DNA of 64,000 nucleotides from Hesseltinella vesiculosa (Eukaryota > Mucoromycota > Mucoromycetes > Mucorales > Cunninghamellaceae), in assembly GCA_002104935.1 (NCBI GenBank), contig MCGT01000043.1, positions 62,001 to 126,000 on the forward strand, given 5' to 3'. Position 1 is the first letter of the stretch. The number at the start of each line of letters is the position of its first letter. Below, in pieces: positions 34,331 through 46,859 of the stretch. The notes under the pieces were generated by a model. The model worked only from the letters and a program-made list of their open reading frames with translations. It was not told the DNA's origin and did not search any database. The translations under genes were made by a program, and so were the position numbers.

Positions 34331-35666
34331 ATGAGTAAAGTGCTCCATTTTGAAGGTCATAAATATTTGCGCCAGCGGCTGATCTTGGCCACCTTGAGCA
34401 GCAAGATTGTTCGTATTGATAAAATCCGATCAGACGATCAAGATCCTGGTATCCGAGGTAAAAAAAAAAAAAAGAGGTCGGCTGGTGGCCGCTGATGGAC
34501 CGTTTTTGGCGATGACACTCTTGTAGATTACGAAGCCAAGTTCTTACAGCTGTTGGAAAAAGCAACCAACGGAAGCACCATTGAAATCAGCTACACAGGT
34601 ATAAAGCAGAGGACTTGCCTGTCGACATCAAGCACTCACTTTTTTTTTTTTTTCTCAACGCAATCTAGGTACATCGATCATGTACAAACCAGGAGCCATC
34701 CAAGGCGGCCGGATCGAACATGACTGTGGCACCGATCGCAGCATCAGCTACTTTTTAGAACCCATGCTTGCCCTGGCACCTTTTTCAAAGCTACCCTTTG
34801 TTCTCACACTGCAAGGCATCACCACCGACCATATCGATCCTTCCGTGGATATTCTGCGCACCGTCTTGTTACCCCAGCTGGCCCGCTTTGGCATCGAACA
34901 AGGCGTTCAGCTCAAAATCACCAAACGAGGCGCTCCTCCTCTGGGCGGTGGCGAGGTCATCTTCAACTGCAACAGCGTCCGCCAACTCAAACCTGTCCAG
35001 CTTACCGACGAAGGCCGGATCCGAAAAATCCGCGGGATCGCCTACTGTACTCGAGTCTCTCCACAAACCGCCAACCGCCTTGTTGAATCAGCCCGGTCCC
35101 TCTTGAATCGTTATATCCCTGACGTCTTTATCTATACCGATGTCTACAAAGGTGCCGAGAGTGGCAAGTAAGTTTGGAAAATGGGATCCAACTTGGCTTT
35201 TTTTTTTTTTCTAATTTTTTTTTTAATTAGATCACCGGGATTTGCGCTGTCTTTGGTAGCAGAGTCAACCACAGGCGTCCTCTTATCAGCTGAAAAGGCC
35301 GCCGAGGCTGGCCAGACACCAGAAGACGTCGGTCTCATGGCATCCAAACTGCTGCTCAAGGAAATCAAATTGCGAGGATGCGTCGACACCACCAGCCAAT
35401 GGCTGAATCTGCTGCTCTTGGTCCTCTCTCCCGAAGATGTGGGCAAAGTGCGTGTGGGCCAGCTGTCACCTTTCACGTAAGGCTTGTCTTTGTCATGTGA
35501 TAAAAGGGTCCTTTTCTGACGCCTTCCCTTTAGGATTCAATACCTACGAGACCTGAAAGCCTTCTTTGGGGTGTCGTTCAAGATCCAACCCGACGAACAA
35601 ACCAACACCATTGTGATGACGTGCATGGGCGTGGGTTATGTCAACCACAACAAAAAGACAACCTAG
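34331..35666 (+). CDS. RCL1: RNA 3'-terminal phosphate cyclase-like protein Rcl1
   Basis: Essential 18S pre-rRNA processing factor of the SSU processome in the nucleolus, belonging to the RtcA-like family. Five exons close: 34331-34457, 34527-34598, 34669-35167, 35231-35476 and 35534-35666 (358 aa). It starts MSKVLHFEGHKYLRQRLILA. Motifs include GSTIEISYTGTSIMYKPGAI, GGRIEHDCGTDRSISYFLEP, FVLTLQGITTDHIDPSVDIL, KITKRGAPPLGGGEVIFNC, IRKIRGIAYCTRVSPQTANR and GFALSLVAESTTGVLLSAE. The HDCGTDRSISYFLEP block and the absence of a clear catalytic His toward the C-terminus fit Rcl1 rather than an active cyclase; the missing His is an eye judgement. The gene ends TAG at 35666 with AATAAA at about 35689. 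Confidence 0.93.
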
Positions 35667-35901
35667 ACCTACCTTTTGCATTTTTACGTAATAAACAAGC
35701 ATTCAAAAATCATCTTTTGGCATATGCCAATGTTTTTTGTTGACCACATGAAATCCATTTCACGCTCCGCTCACAAGGAAAAAAGGTTCCACGTTTTATT
35801 TTCTTCGCTTGTTTCTTTCTTTTTGGATCCTTAGCCTCATCTTTTTTTTTTTCATTTTCATTTTTATTTATATTCCATTCCTCCCCTGTGACAGATCAGC
35901 C

Positions 35902-36875
35902 ATGCAAAAAGAAACACCTACATTAAAGCTATTGCTAATCGGCAATTCCAATGTTGGCAAAAGTTCGCTGCTGCTCCGTTTTACAGACGACACGTTTTTA
36001 CCCCAAGAAGAAACTTCTGCAACCATCGGTAAGACCCCTCGCTTCCATAGCAACGTCCAATAGCCCTAGCCATACTCATCACTTGCTTTTTTTTTTTTTT
36101 TTTTCACTCTATTCAATAGGGGTTGACTTCAAAGTGAGCAACATGGAGGTCGATGGTGAAACTTTCAAGCTGACAATTTGGGTTCGTATCCAAAAAGGAA
36201 AAAAAAAAAAAACGAACCAACGCTTATGCTCTGTTCCTTTCTTTAGGACACAGCTGGTCAAGAACGTTTCCGCACCCTGACGTCATCTTACTACCGAGGT
36301 GCACAAGGCGTGATTTTAGGTAATCGGGGCAGGGCAAGGGCCAGCAAAAACTCACCCATTTTTTCTTCTTCTGTAGTATACGATGTCAGCAGTCGAGAAA
36401 CGTTTGATGCTTTGAACACATGGTGGAACGAAGTCAATACCTATTGCTCCAGCCCAGACGTTGTGAAAATGATCGTAGGCAACAAAGTCGACAAGGTAAA
36501 GTACCCTCCGCCATCTTTATTCCGCCAAGTTTGCCAAGACCACAGGGACCTTACGCGCACATTCTTTTTTAGGAATCATCACGAGTGGTGACTCATCAAG
36601 AAGGAGCTGCTTTTGCTCGACGCTTGCAAACACTTTTTGTAGAATGCAGTGCAAAGACAAAAGTCGGCGTAGAAGAAGCCTTTGAAGAATTGGTCACCAA
36701 GGTATTAAAAAACTCTAAAAAAAAATGCGCAGCAAAACCTGGGGGGATTGACTCAACATGATTTTTGTAGATCATCGAAACACCTAGTTTGTGGCAAAAA
36801 AGGGCAGCACCATCCTCAACTGTACGTGTGACAGATGGACAACAGTCCAACGGCGCCTCGTCTTGCTCTTGCTAA
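35902..36875 (+). CDS. Rab GTPase, Rab18-like
   Basis: Small GTPase of the Rab18 type, linked to ER, lipid droplets and membrane traffic. Six exons close: 35902-36028, 36120-36181, 36247-36319, 36377-36495, 36573-36701 and 36771-36875 (204 aa). G1 is GNSNVGKSS, switch I ends ATIGVDFKV, G3 is [21 protein letters not shown]4 is VGNKVDK and G5 is [14 protein letters not shown] and [14 protein letters not shown] are typical of Rab18. The C-terminus SSCSC is a CxC double-geranylgeranylation motif. Intron 2 begins GTTCGT rather than GTAxGT. Position 7 of G1 shows Asn-Val in place of the usual Gly/Ala context, but the P-loop GxxxxGKS is intact. Confidence 0.93.
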
Positions 36876-38558
36876 TCCCTCTCCCTCACCCCATCCAACT
36901 GTTGTATATTCCCTCGACAATCCCCCCTTCACGCTTGACACCCACCCAGTAATAAACGATTTTCTCTTTATCTACAGAAGTGTGAATGCGAGTGAGTGTG
37001 CATCGTGGTTACACGGGCAGTACATTATTTCATATTGGGATTCTCCTTTTTGCAACCACCCCCTATCTTCTGTAAAAGAGTTCGAGCTCCTTTTTTTTAG
37101 ACAAAGCCCATCGAGGTCCAACAAGCAATGATGCTATGCAAATAATACGTAGTTTCATTCAACGAAAAAAGAGTTTGCCAACGGGATGGATAAAAAAAAA
37201 ACGAGCATGCAAGTAAAAAGTATAAAAAAGCGCTCCGATCTGTTTAAGCGTATGCCACGTTAGCCAGGGACAATGGGGAAATGGACATGCATTTGCAGGC
37301 GGAGGTTGAAAAAGACACGCAGACTCCTGCTCATTAGGAGACATGGTGCAGAACGATGAGAATAGAAGAAAACCGCACAGATTGTAAATTTGAAGTAAAC
37401 AATATCGACGTTGCAGGACGGACAGGGCAGTGACTCACGTGGAAAAAAAAATTGGTTGCATGAATCGGAGTCGCAGACGACGAAGAAGAGCCAATCTCAT
37501 TTATCATCTCTTGCTCCCCTCTTTTCTCTCTTTTTTTTTTTTTCGCCTCCCCTCGTTGTATCCCTCCCAACTACCCCTGAAGCCAACCACGCTAATCCAC
37601 TTCAGTAAAAACATTAAGAGCGGATAAAAAAAAGACCATTTTTACCATCATGAACGATGGAAGGTGATGACCCGATGGAAGCTTCAAGCGAGTGACCGAA
37701 TCTGTTTTTCATTTCATTACCAACCTCTTTCGTCAATCACCTTGGAACCTCGACAAGAAGATGTTGGCTATGGATGGCCATTGGCGTTGCCATGGCAACG
37801 ACTGTCTGGCTTCGGATGAGCGGATGTTTTCCTTCATTTCTGCTGACAAAAAAAAAAAACTGGTTGGACGGCAATGACAAATTAAGCCGATTCAGCCAGA
37901 GAAAAAAAAATTCATACTAATTATTGGATGAACAGGTGGATAAAAGGGGGCGGCGTGGCCATTCGTTATCACATCCCCTGCAGAAACAACAGAGCAAGTC
38001 AAAGGTTGGTGCGCGCGGGCTGGTTTTCCGCTGAGATTGAAAAAAGAGGGGGGGTGCATTTGCAATTGGATGATGGCGAGATAGCAAAAAAAAAAAGGAG
38101 TGGAATTCCTCTTGGACCTTTTCTTGCACTCCACTCTAAGGAGCAAAACATATAGGAGAAAGGTGTCAAAGGGAGTGCTTAAAAAAGTAAAAAATAAAAA
38201 AGATCGCATGGCAAAATAGAATAAAATACGCCGTCCGGCCGTCGGGAGCGAGCGAAAAAAACCAGGATTCAACCGTTTCCAACTTGCACCTCCTTATTTT
38301 TTTGGTGGTGGATTACAATAAACATTCAAGAAATCCAAAAGTGGGATGCGTAAAAGCGGGTTGTCAAAAAATAAAATAAGCTACAAAGTTTCCCAAAAAA
38401 TCCCTTTTTCCCTGATTGCCTGGCATTATATAAAGCCTCTGCCATAAATTCTTCTTTTTTTTTTTTTTAGCTTTTTCTTTTTTAAAAAAACCACTTTTAT
38501 TCCTTTTAATTCCTTTAATTACAAATCCTTATTTACTTCAGCGTTCTGTGACCTATCA
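36876..38558. other. Long intergenic region upstream of the WOPR gene
   Basis: About 1.7 kb with no convincing ORF or RNA gene. It has many A/T homopolymers. The length suggests an extended regulatory region for the WOPR factor, whose relatives are strongly regulated; this is inference. Confidence 0.45.
38427..38435 (+). promoter_or_regulatory. Putative TATA box of the WOPR gene
   Basis: TATATAAAG lies about 125 bp upstream of the ATG at 38559, within a CT-rich 5' leader. No other gene starts nearby. Confidence 0.45.
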
Positions 38559-39947
38559 ATGAGTTTGACCGAGACGTTTTATGGCTATATAGAGACCACC
38601 ACGGATGCCTTGCTCGTGTTTGAAGCATGCAAACGAGGCATCTTACCAAAAATCACTCGACGACTTCAAGAAAAAGAACGTAACATCCTTCGTTCAGGCA
38701 CTGTCTTTGTCTTCGATGGACGAGAATCAGGTAAGCATCTCAAAATGAACTGCATTAACCAGTGTATGCAGGGCCACCGCGCATGGAGGAAAAAAAAAAT
38801 GTCGTGCTTGGGTGGGGATAGGGGTGGCTTTAGCGGCATGCAAACACAATACCGGTTTTTTGAGAACGGTTTCACTCATGTTTCAACTTAGGCATCAAGC
38901 GCTGGACAGATGGCCTTGTCTGGAGCCCTTCACGAATACTTGGCAACTTTTTGATCTACCGTGAGCTTGACGGCCGAGACAGCGGTGCCTTCAAATTGGG
39001 CATGAATCGACACATGGCCAATGACTTCTTGCCACACACCATGGATCAACGCGAGCGAGCCCTTGTGGGATCCCTGACCACTTCTTACCGTTTCAAGGAA
39101 TGCGGGCTGATCAAGAAAACCATCAGCGTGGTGCTCAACGGCAGTCATTTGCATATGATCAGCTACTACAACAAAGACCACGTGCTCCGCAACCTGCTAC
39201 CCAGACCTTCCGACGTTCCCCATCTTGCTCACCTCTCCATCTCGCCTGACCTCGTCCACCGTCAGCGATTCCGCGTCTCGCCCTTATCCGACACGCCCTT
39301 GCAACGCTACGAACCCTATGCCCTTGGCGCCAAGCCCGCCCTTCCATCACCACCAAGCCAATCTCCCACGAGCTCGGAATGTGCCTATGGCGCACTGCGT
39401 AAGTCGACTAGCAACCACCCTCCCTTCCTTTTGGCTCACTCTCTTTTATCTAGACGCCTGGTCCTCGGGTCAACGACGTCGTCGGAGTTCAACCTCCTCG
39501 TCTTCCTCGTTGGATTTATTTGATTCCAAACGCATTCATCTTGAACCACCCATCCAGCGCCTGTCCCTTATGGCTGCCTCGGTGATGGACGAGTCGGTCC
39601 TGTCCATTCAACAAACGTCGTCTTCCCAGCAGTCATTCAGCAAACTTGTGCCTCGATCAGCTTCGGCATCGGCCATGTTGGAAAGCTTCCCCACCGCCAG
39701 TACCCTGCATGAATCGTTGCCTTCCCCTAAATTGGACGGTTCTGTCATGTCACCCATGACGCCTCCTACGACCACACCTCAACAGCTCAATACCATGTAC
39801 CCCTCTTCTGCTGGAATTATGCATCATCCCAAGCCCATGACTCCTTCTCCCCCCATGTATCACCCCTATATGTCTTCCATGCCAGACAAATCCATGTACC
39901 CTACCACCTACCGCCCCAATAGCGCCTATTCCTCCCCTTATCAATAA
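38559..39947 (+). CDS. WOPR-domain transcription factor (Gti1/Pac2/Wor1 family)
   Basis: Fungal-specific DNA-binding regulator of morphology, conjugation or development. Three exons close: 38559-38730, 38892-39398 and 39454-39947 (390 aa). WOPR part A is MSLTETFYGYIETTTDALLV followed by FEACKRGILPKITRRLQEKE and SGTVFVFDGRESGIKRWTDG. Next come WSPSRILGNFLIYREL and, after a linker, WOPR part B with GLIKKTISVVLNGSHLHMIS and YYNKDHVLRNLLPRPSDVP. The C-terminal 200 residues are Ser/Pro/Met/Tyr-rich and predicted disordered, resembling an activation region. A TATA box and a 1.7-kb upstream gap precede it. The family is certain; the orthologue (Gti1, Pac2 or Ryp1) is not resolved. Confidence 0.93.
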
Positions 39948-40753
39948 CCCGCCCCTTTTCTTTGCCCTAATTCAACAATGCCTGCGCCTCTTACTGATAC
40001 ACTATTTTTATATTGCCACTATTTTTTAGATTCTCCGTCTGGAACTCTTTTCTCTTTAAACTTACATCTCTTATATTACACGCTACAATAAAATAAATAC
40101 CGCATGTTTGATTGATCTAACTATGGTGGTTTTGCTTGATGGTTCGTGCAAAATGCGCTACATCATGGACCAGCCGAGGCTGTGAAAAAAAAAAGTGGGA
40201 GCGGAAAGCTGGCCGTTTTCAAAAAGGAAATGGTAAGGGTGTGCCCATGAGCGATGTGCAAATCCGGTTGTCTGATGCCTATTGATCGATATTAACCGTA
40301 AGGCACCGAGAAAGCAAGTGGCTGTGAAACTAAGCTCTTTGACAACAACCATCCTGCAACTTGCCAACCAAAAAAAAAAAAAAACTTTGGCAGATCCCTA
40401 GGCTGGCATGTTTTCCCCATCTGCAGAATCTGCCAGCGCAGAGTAGAGCGCCCAGTCTCAAGTTTGTGAAGTCAGGGCTTCATTGTTCTCTCCTTGACGT
40501 GGTTAAAAAAAAAGTTTAATCTTTTTGCCAACTGCTAAGAGCAAGAGGCGAATAAAAAAGGGCGAGGGAATGGAAGTGAAGAGAATCAAAAAAAGTGAGA
40601 TAATAAGGGAGCAAGGGGAAGGGAGGAGGGGAGTAGGGAATGGAGAAAGGGATCGAGGAAAGAAAAGTAAACGCAAAAAGGCCCCACTTGCTTTATTCCC
40701 TTTTTTTTTCTTTTGTGTGTGTGTGTGTGTGTGTTTTGGAATGAGTGATTTTT
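39948..40753. other. Convergent intergenic region
   Basis: Between the 3' ends of the WOPR and 14-3-3 genes. Holds candidate polyadenylation sequence (CAATAAAATAAATA at about 40086-40099), purine-rich blocks and a GT microsatellite. No gene was seen. Confidence 0.5.
40714..40735. repeat. GT dinucleotide microsatellite
   Basis: About ten uninterrupted TG units lie just beyond the 14-3-3 stop codon, in its 3' untranslated region. Confidence 0.85.
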
Positions 40754-41878
40754 TTACTTAGATTCTTCAGCGTCTTCAGGCTTGGCATCTTCGGGCTTGT
40801 CAGCATCTTCTTGCAAATCCGAGGTCCAGAGAGTCAAGTTGTCCCGCAATAATTGCATGATCAAAGTGGAGTCCTTGTAAGATTCTTCGCTAAGGGTATC
40901 CAATTCGGCAATGGCGTCGTCAAAGGCTTGCTTAGCCAAGTGGCAGGCACGGTCGGGGGAGTTGAGGATTTCATAGTAGAAGACCGAGAAGTTGAGGGCG
41001 AGACCGAGGCGGATGGGGTGGGTGGGGGCCAATTCGGTTTGAGCGACATCGGTGGCACCCTTGTAGGCTTCATGGGCTTCGGTGGCAGCTTCCTTGCGGG
41101 CTTCGCCCGTCAAGAATTCAGCCAAGTAGCGGAAGTAATCACCCTTCATCTTGTAGTAGAACACCTTGGATTCACCGCCTTGAGCGCTGGGGATCAAGTT
41201 GTTGCTCAACACTTCTAGGATGTCTTTGCACACGTCTTGCAGTTCGGCTTCGATCTTTTGACGGTAGGTCTTGATCTTTTCGACTTGGCTGGCGTTGCCC
41301 TTGCTTTCCTCCTTTTGTTCAATAGAGGACACAATGCGCCATGATGCCCGGCGAGCACCAATCACATTCTTGAAAGCCACAGACAACAAGTTGCGTTCTT
41401 CCACAGTCAATTCCACACCCAACTATATTGATAAAACAAAAAGAAAAAAAAACCGTCAGGCCATTCTGCTTGCTTCCACCTTTCCAACACATCCCACTTG
41501 ATGACTTACCTTGGCGACTTCCTTGGTGAAGTGGACCATTTCTACAAAAAAAAAAAAACAGATGAAGTGTCAGTCCCCTAGACAAAGAGTTGTTTCATCC
41601 TAGGATAATTACCATCATAACGTTCAGCTTGTTCGGCAAGCTTGGCCATGTAGACATTGTTTTCACGTTCCTAGAAAGATAGAACGTTCGAAGGTGAGTA
41701 GGTCATATGATGATAGAGCAGTTGACATGATGAGGGAGGGAGGCTTTGTTTGAAAAAAAGACATAAATGGCGCGCGACCATGATGAAAAGAGCAGCACCA
41801 TGACGCCCAGATAATAATGCAAAAGCCGAGGGAAACTAGACAAAGTGTTGAACAAAACTGGAGACTTACAGCAGACAT
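40754..41878 (-). CDS. 14-3-3 protein
   Basis: Phosphoserine/phosphothreonine-binding dimeric adaptor. Four exons close: 41878-41870 (9 nt, MSA), 41670-41613, 41541-41510 and 41422-40754 (255 aa, the usual family length). Motifs: [96 protein letters not shown] and [11 protein letters not shown], with the two signature patterns intact. The basic groove residues (Lys in KNVIGARR, Arg in RYLAEF region) are conserved. The C-terminus is an acidic Glu/Asp/Pro tail, typical of fungal BMH-type proteins. The first coding exon holds only three codons. Confidence 0.97.
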
Positions 41879-43846
41879 CTTTTTTTAAATTATGATTTCG
41901 TCGGTGACAATCGAGCAAAAAAGTTGGAAGTTATAAGAAAAGAGGAAAAACAAAAAAAATTTGCAGTCAACCAGTTGACGTAAAATTCGCGGAGTCTAAA
42001 TGCAGGAACCAACCAATCGTTTGGCTCATGTGGCACAACCTTGATCCTTTCACACACAAAAAGATGTCATCCCCCTCCTCTTTTCAGACCTTCTTTGATA
42101 GGGTTTAATAGCCAAGCCAATATCCTTTCGAACGGCTCCCCCCTTCCTGACCCATCCCCCCTTATTTTTTACTGTTCCTTTTCTTTTTTGTTGATGACTG
42201 AAAAGCTCCTATCATGATCAGATGATGTTGTCAGCCTTTTCCAAACTTGACACCCAATCCCCTTTCACTTGCCTCGGTCTTCTTCCACGTGATACAAAGA
42301 TGAGAACTAAAAACCATTTGCATCTGCCCTTTTTTTGGCACACTCTCCCCCCCAGAAATAAATCCCACCCTCCTTTTTTTTTTTTTTTTTTCTTACTAAA
42401 CTCGACGACGTCAAGATCAAACGAGATAAAGATCGAGACCACTCAGCAAGTTGCTCCATTTTTTTCCCCGAGGCTGCACAACAAAATAATAGCTCGTTGT
42501 CATTGGTTGCACGCATCTGTCAAAAAAGTAGAATGTGCTTTTGTACCTCCTCAAGGGCCCCTTTTTTTCTTGAGCAACCAAATAAACACCTGGCCCTGGA
42601 CAAATGAAATCATTTCCTTAGCCACTCTCATTTTACAACTGTACCACAACTACCCATTATCCTCTTTTCATTGCTTCGTGACAGTGGTCATAGCATCCGC
42701 GAGCTCGATTTTTTTTTTTTTTGCGTGATCCTGGACAAATCATTTTCTGTGTGCTGCAAAAACTGTGGTCTTGAACAAGTCAACTCCTTTCAACCTTTTC
42801 CTTAGCCACAAGCTCTGTGTTACGGCACACACCCAGCAAGTGCTTTCCAGAGCGTGTTTCCTGTCATTCATCCACAGCAGCATGTCTCGTTATTTTTTAT
42901 GGTATGACCTTCGCCCTTAGCAATGGGGGCCCAAAGTCTGTGGCTACAAAGTCAATGCAATCCATTCAAAGCAACATCCAAAGCACTGCTCATCAACGTT
43001 TTGTCACGCTCGTTTCATTTCGCCTCGTCCATGAAGCAATCATGCTCACCAGTAAGAAGCTTTCTTCTCACGGCGCCAAACAACTTCTTTTATTTTCCTC
43101 GATGGCTTGGCCAGCAGCAGCCTCGATCGATCCGAGTGTAGCTGTCATCACGAACCTCCAGCACGTGCTTCACCAGCTACACGTTAACGACATGCTACGT
43201 CCAAACCGCCTCTTCGACCATTCTCCGTGATTCCTTGGCTTCTATCTTTTCAAATGCCTGCTCTCACAAATGTTCAATCTCCCTACCTATTCTCACTGGG
43301 TATCGTGCTAACTTTACTTTCTCACCCAGTCTCACAGCCTGTGCTTAGCAGGAAAGGGGAGCAGCATGAGTCATCGTCACCGGTTATGCTGGGTAGAGGC
43401 CTTTCCTCTTCAGTTTAATTGAGTCTGGTATGGCGGTCTCCGAGTCATAACTCTGGGACACTTCTAGCCCTCATGCATCCAGTCATCCAAACAGCTTGCG
43501 CATCACCCACCACGTGATCTCGGGTGCGGTAGCGATTCCCTGGGGCGGGAGGAATGAAAGACACTATTGCCGCCTAGAGAGGCTTGTTTCTGTGATCCTC
43601 GTTCAGTGTCTTTTGGGCCGCAGGACTCTTCAGGATCATACCAGATAATGACATGATCAACCACAAGCATCCCGTTCTGGTTGCGCGTCTACTGATTCAA
43701 GTCACCCGAGGAAATCGAAGTTTGACTGAGACCTTTTATTTCATCATCTTTTTTTTTTTTTTTTTTTTTTTTTTGGCCACTTAAAAGTACAATTGACAGA
43801 ATTACATTATCAAAGAGATAGCAACCCCATTTTCTTTTCCTGCTGT
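41879..43846. other. Long intergenic region, about 2 kb
   Basis: Upstream of 14-3-3 and downstream of the OPT transporter. Pyrimidine-rich to 42.8 kb. A 108-codon ATG ORF (42904-43230) without recognisable domain is present but not convincing. A T-run of about 24 lies near 43750-43774 next to the OPT 3' end. No RNA gene was recognised. Confidence 0.4.
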
Positions 43847-46142
43847 CTAAAAATGAGGCACATGACAGGCCTGCATGATCATGTTCACTAGAGCAAACGC
43901 ACCTTCACCGAGCACAAAACCGGAGGCCACAATGATGATCAGAACTGGTCCAACCAATACGCGATAAGGCGAGTCTTTGAGCCAGGCTGCGCGGATGGAG
44001 TCGTTACAAATGCCATTCCACACATACACAAGGATGCCGCCAAGAACACGCGCCAAGGTGAAGGAGGGTGGGTTGTACATGCCAATGGCAAACGCCATAC
44101 CTTGTGGCAAGTACCGGGTCCAGGGCCGATGTGATTCGAAATGTTGGACGAGAACTATCGCCGCAAACAAGATCGCAAACCCAAGGACAAAGCTGCTGAC
44201 ATGAGGTGGCAGGGGTTGGCCGTTGACCAATCTGGACATGTCCAGCCACACCTGGGCTGTTGGTACTGGGAATTCTGGGCCAGGGATCGTGTACACCGTA
44301 CGGTACAAGAGGTAGGCACCTGTGCGTTCAAAAAAGGAAATAAATCATTCGCCTTTTCTGAATCGGTATTAAAAAAAACGCTTACACGAGGCAACGACTG
44401 CACTAACGAGGGAGCCAATCATCTGGCCGTAGAATTGAGCCTTGGGGGCAGCACCAAGCAGATGGCCCGTCTTTAGATCTTGCATCAGGTCGCCGGCTTG
44501 CTGAGCCCCGGCCTCGGCAATACCGCCTGCAATCAGATTCGCAGCAATGCCTCCAGGGATCAGGCCTGCAAACGCCACCTGGCTGATCTTTCCGATGCCA
44601 CTGACCGGGTTCAGGTCTGTTTCACCAAGCGCTCGGACGGCCAGCACGCTCAGCACCATGGCCACACCCACAGCAACCAGAGCAAGGCCCGTGGGCAAGA
44701 TAGGTCCAAAGACTACATGTACCAAGGCAACACACAGCAGTGTTGATCCAATCAGCCCAACGATGGTCACCCAGTTTGGCACTTGCATATGCTTGGGCAC
44801 ATCCTTTTCCGCTTCATCCTGGTTGGCTTCGTCAAAACTTGCTGAGCGTCGATACAGCTTTGCCAAGGAGGTCACTGTCACCAGTACCAACGACAAAACC
44901 GATTCAGAGATCATCACCCCCAAGGACACCCACAAAATCCACCTGTATTAAGAAAAACAAAGATCCGTCAGCCTGGCCCAGGCTCTTCTTTACCCTACCC
45001 TTTGGAGCCCGTCTTCCAGTCGTCCACAGGACCAGGAGCCCAGCCAGTGTAGTATGCCATGGGGGACAGGATGCCCCAACCAACAATACAACCAGCAAGC
45101 ATGGACAGCGTGGTTGGCAATCCCTAAAAAATAAACAAATCGGAAAGATGTGAGGTCTTTTCCCTCGGTCTCGGTGCAACCAAAGCTTTACCATAATGAT
45201 CCCTTGGCCAATGTAGCTGAGACTCGGGGCAAAGTACCAATCCCAGGCTTGAAAGTCGACCAAGTTGAAGCACAGCCAGTTGAAAATCGGCAGCTTGTTG
45301 ATGACAGGGAAGAAATAGGTCAGCAGGGTATAGGTGGACGAGAGCGAGAAGGAGAACAACAGAGCCTTGAGTTTCAGGTGCCAGGTGTGATCCTTTTGCT
45401 GGTCTTCGGCATCTTCAAGGAGAGGGGTGCCTTCCTCTTCTTCTTCAGCTTCGTCGTCTTCCTGAGAAGGGCTGCGACGGCGGCGGACTGTGGTTGCGGG
45501 CTCGTCGCCTTCATGCAAAAGCTGGATCATCTGTGCGGTGGCTGTGCCCGAAGGGAAGCGAAGCTGTTCGCGAATGATCGTTTGTTTTCGCAGTGGTACA
45601 GCAAAAAAGACGCCAAAGAAAGCCACGCCCAAGGACCACAGCACCATTTGTCGAAATGAGAGCACAATCGCACCGCCAGGGTGGTCGTCTTCCGTCAGCA
45701 GTTCCAACGCGGGGAGCACGCCTACAAAGCCTGCCGCCAGAGGCATCGTGCCGGTGGCAACGGCAACAGTCTGCAACACAACGTTTTCAACTGGGGTGAA
45801 TTTCGTCCGAAGCATCGGCTGAAACGGCTTGAAAATCGCATAACCCAGCAGTGACGATTGCAGTGACATCATCGAGATCCAGCCCGTCTAATCCCAGCCC
45901 AAACCAAGACCCATAGGCCAAACGCTATCAGAGATCTTGTCTTTTTTTTTTTTCTCCATGATTTACCTGTAGACCAAAGTACATGTTTGAAAAGCACAGG
46001 AGCACGCCAATTCCGAGACCCACCAGTACAGCTCGAAGCTGGAATGTAACATTCGATCAATAAATAATGGAAATTATCAGTAAAGCACTAAAACATGTAA
46101 TGTCAGCAGTGTTCCATGTATTACAGTGAAATGACTAGCCAT
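43847..46142 (-). CDS. OPT-superfamily oligopeptide/metal-chelate transporter (YGL114W-like)
   Basis: Proton-coupled transporter of the OPT superfamily. The first coding exon is 18 nt (46142-46125, MASHFT), then 46038-45967, 45887-45192 and further exons down to 43847. The start joins to LRAVLVGLGIGVLLCFSNMY, FGLQTGWISMMSLQSSLLGY, the family hallmark. Later motifs include GTMPLAAGFVGVLPALELL, RKQTIIREQLRFPSGTATAQ, an acidic cytosolic loop (SQEDDEAEEEEEGTPLLED), FNWLCFNLVDFQAWDWYFAP, SYIGQGIIMGLPTTLSMLAG, GETDLNPVSGIGKISQVAFA and AGDLMQDLKTGHLLGAAPKA. Many hydrophobic helices span the protein. The pattern fits the clade containing yeast YGL114W and plant YSL proteins. Substrate is unresolved. 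Confidence 0.9.
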
Positions 46143-46859
46143 GGTGGGTATATGTATTGAAAAAGAAAAAAAAAAGTAAAAAACTGAAAACTGGGCAATT
46201 GTGCGAAAAAATGTCGCCATTTCAAAAATAGGAGGCTGCCCTCAATAGTCGCTTCGCCCCCTTTTAACCTCTCCACTGACGCCCGTTGTCACGGCAAGTC
46301 GAGAAAACGTTAGCCTCTGTTTGATGTCTTTCTGGATTTTTAATCATCAACTCGAGCACTGTAACGGTTAGCATGGGAGGCGTTGGGTTGGCGCAGCTGT
46401 CGAAAACCACACCGGGTAGGCTCTGCAACCTTGCCAAAGCATTGCTTTTTCATGATGCAGCACACACCAGGAGGCTTGTGTGTTTGTGATGATGAGATCT
46501 AACGATACACAGAATTATGGAGTACATGATTTGGGAGTGAACAAGGAGAGTTTGAATTTTAAGCGTGTATTTGTCAGCTGGAGAGGGGGGGGGGTCAGAG
46601 GCGCCCCATCGCTTGTTGATGAAGCATTGTCTAGGAGCCCTTAGCGAAACCACTTGTTTTTTTTCCATTTTAACATCTTTCATGCGTTTGTGTACTTTGG
46701 AAAAATTCCAGGTCGATCAGGCCGGTCAAAGCTGTACAGTATCGATCCAACTCTTTTATTTGTGATGGCAAGTCAGTTTGGCCTCCGCACCTGGTATCGA
46801 TTCTCGGCTGGTGCAGGGTTGTCATCGCTGCAGCTTCTCGCTACGTTGCTTTAGAGGTC
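46143..46859. other. Intergenic, no gene seen
   Basis: Promoter side of the OPT gene followed by AT-rich sequence. A G8 run occurs near 46586. Short plus-strand ORFs (46565-46854) lack coding character. Confidence 0.4.

Noticed and set aside
42904..43230. 108-codon ATG ORF in the 14-3-3/OPT gap
   Set aside because: No recognisable domain, no splice-supported extension, and composition close to surrounding non-coding sequence; mentioned only as part of the intergenic note.
43441..43730. GC-richer block that might be a structured ncRNA
   Set aside because: No match to conserved cores of U-snRNAs, SRP RNA, RNase P or tRNA could be found by eye.
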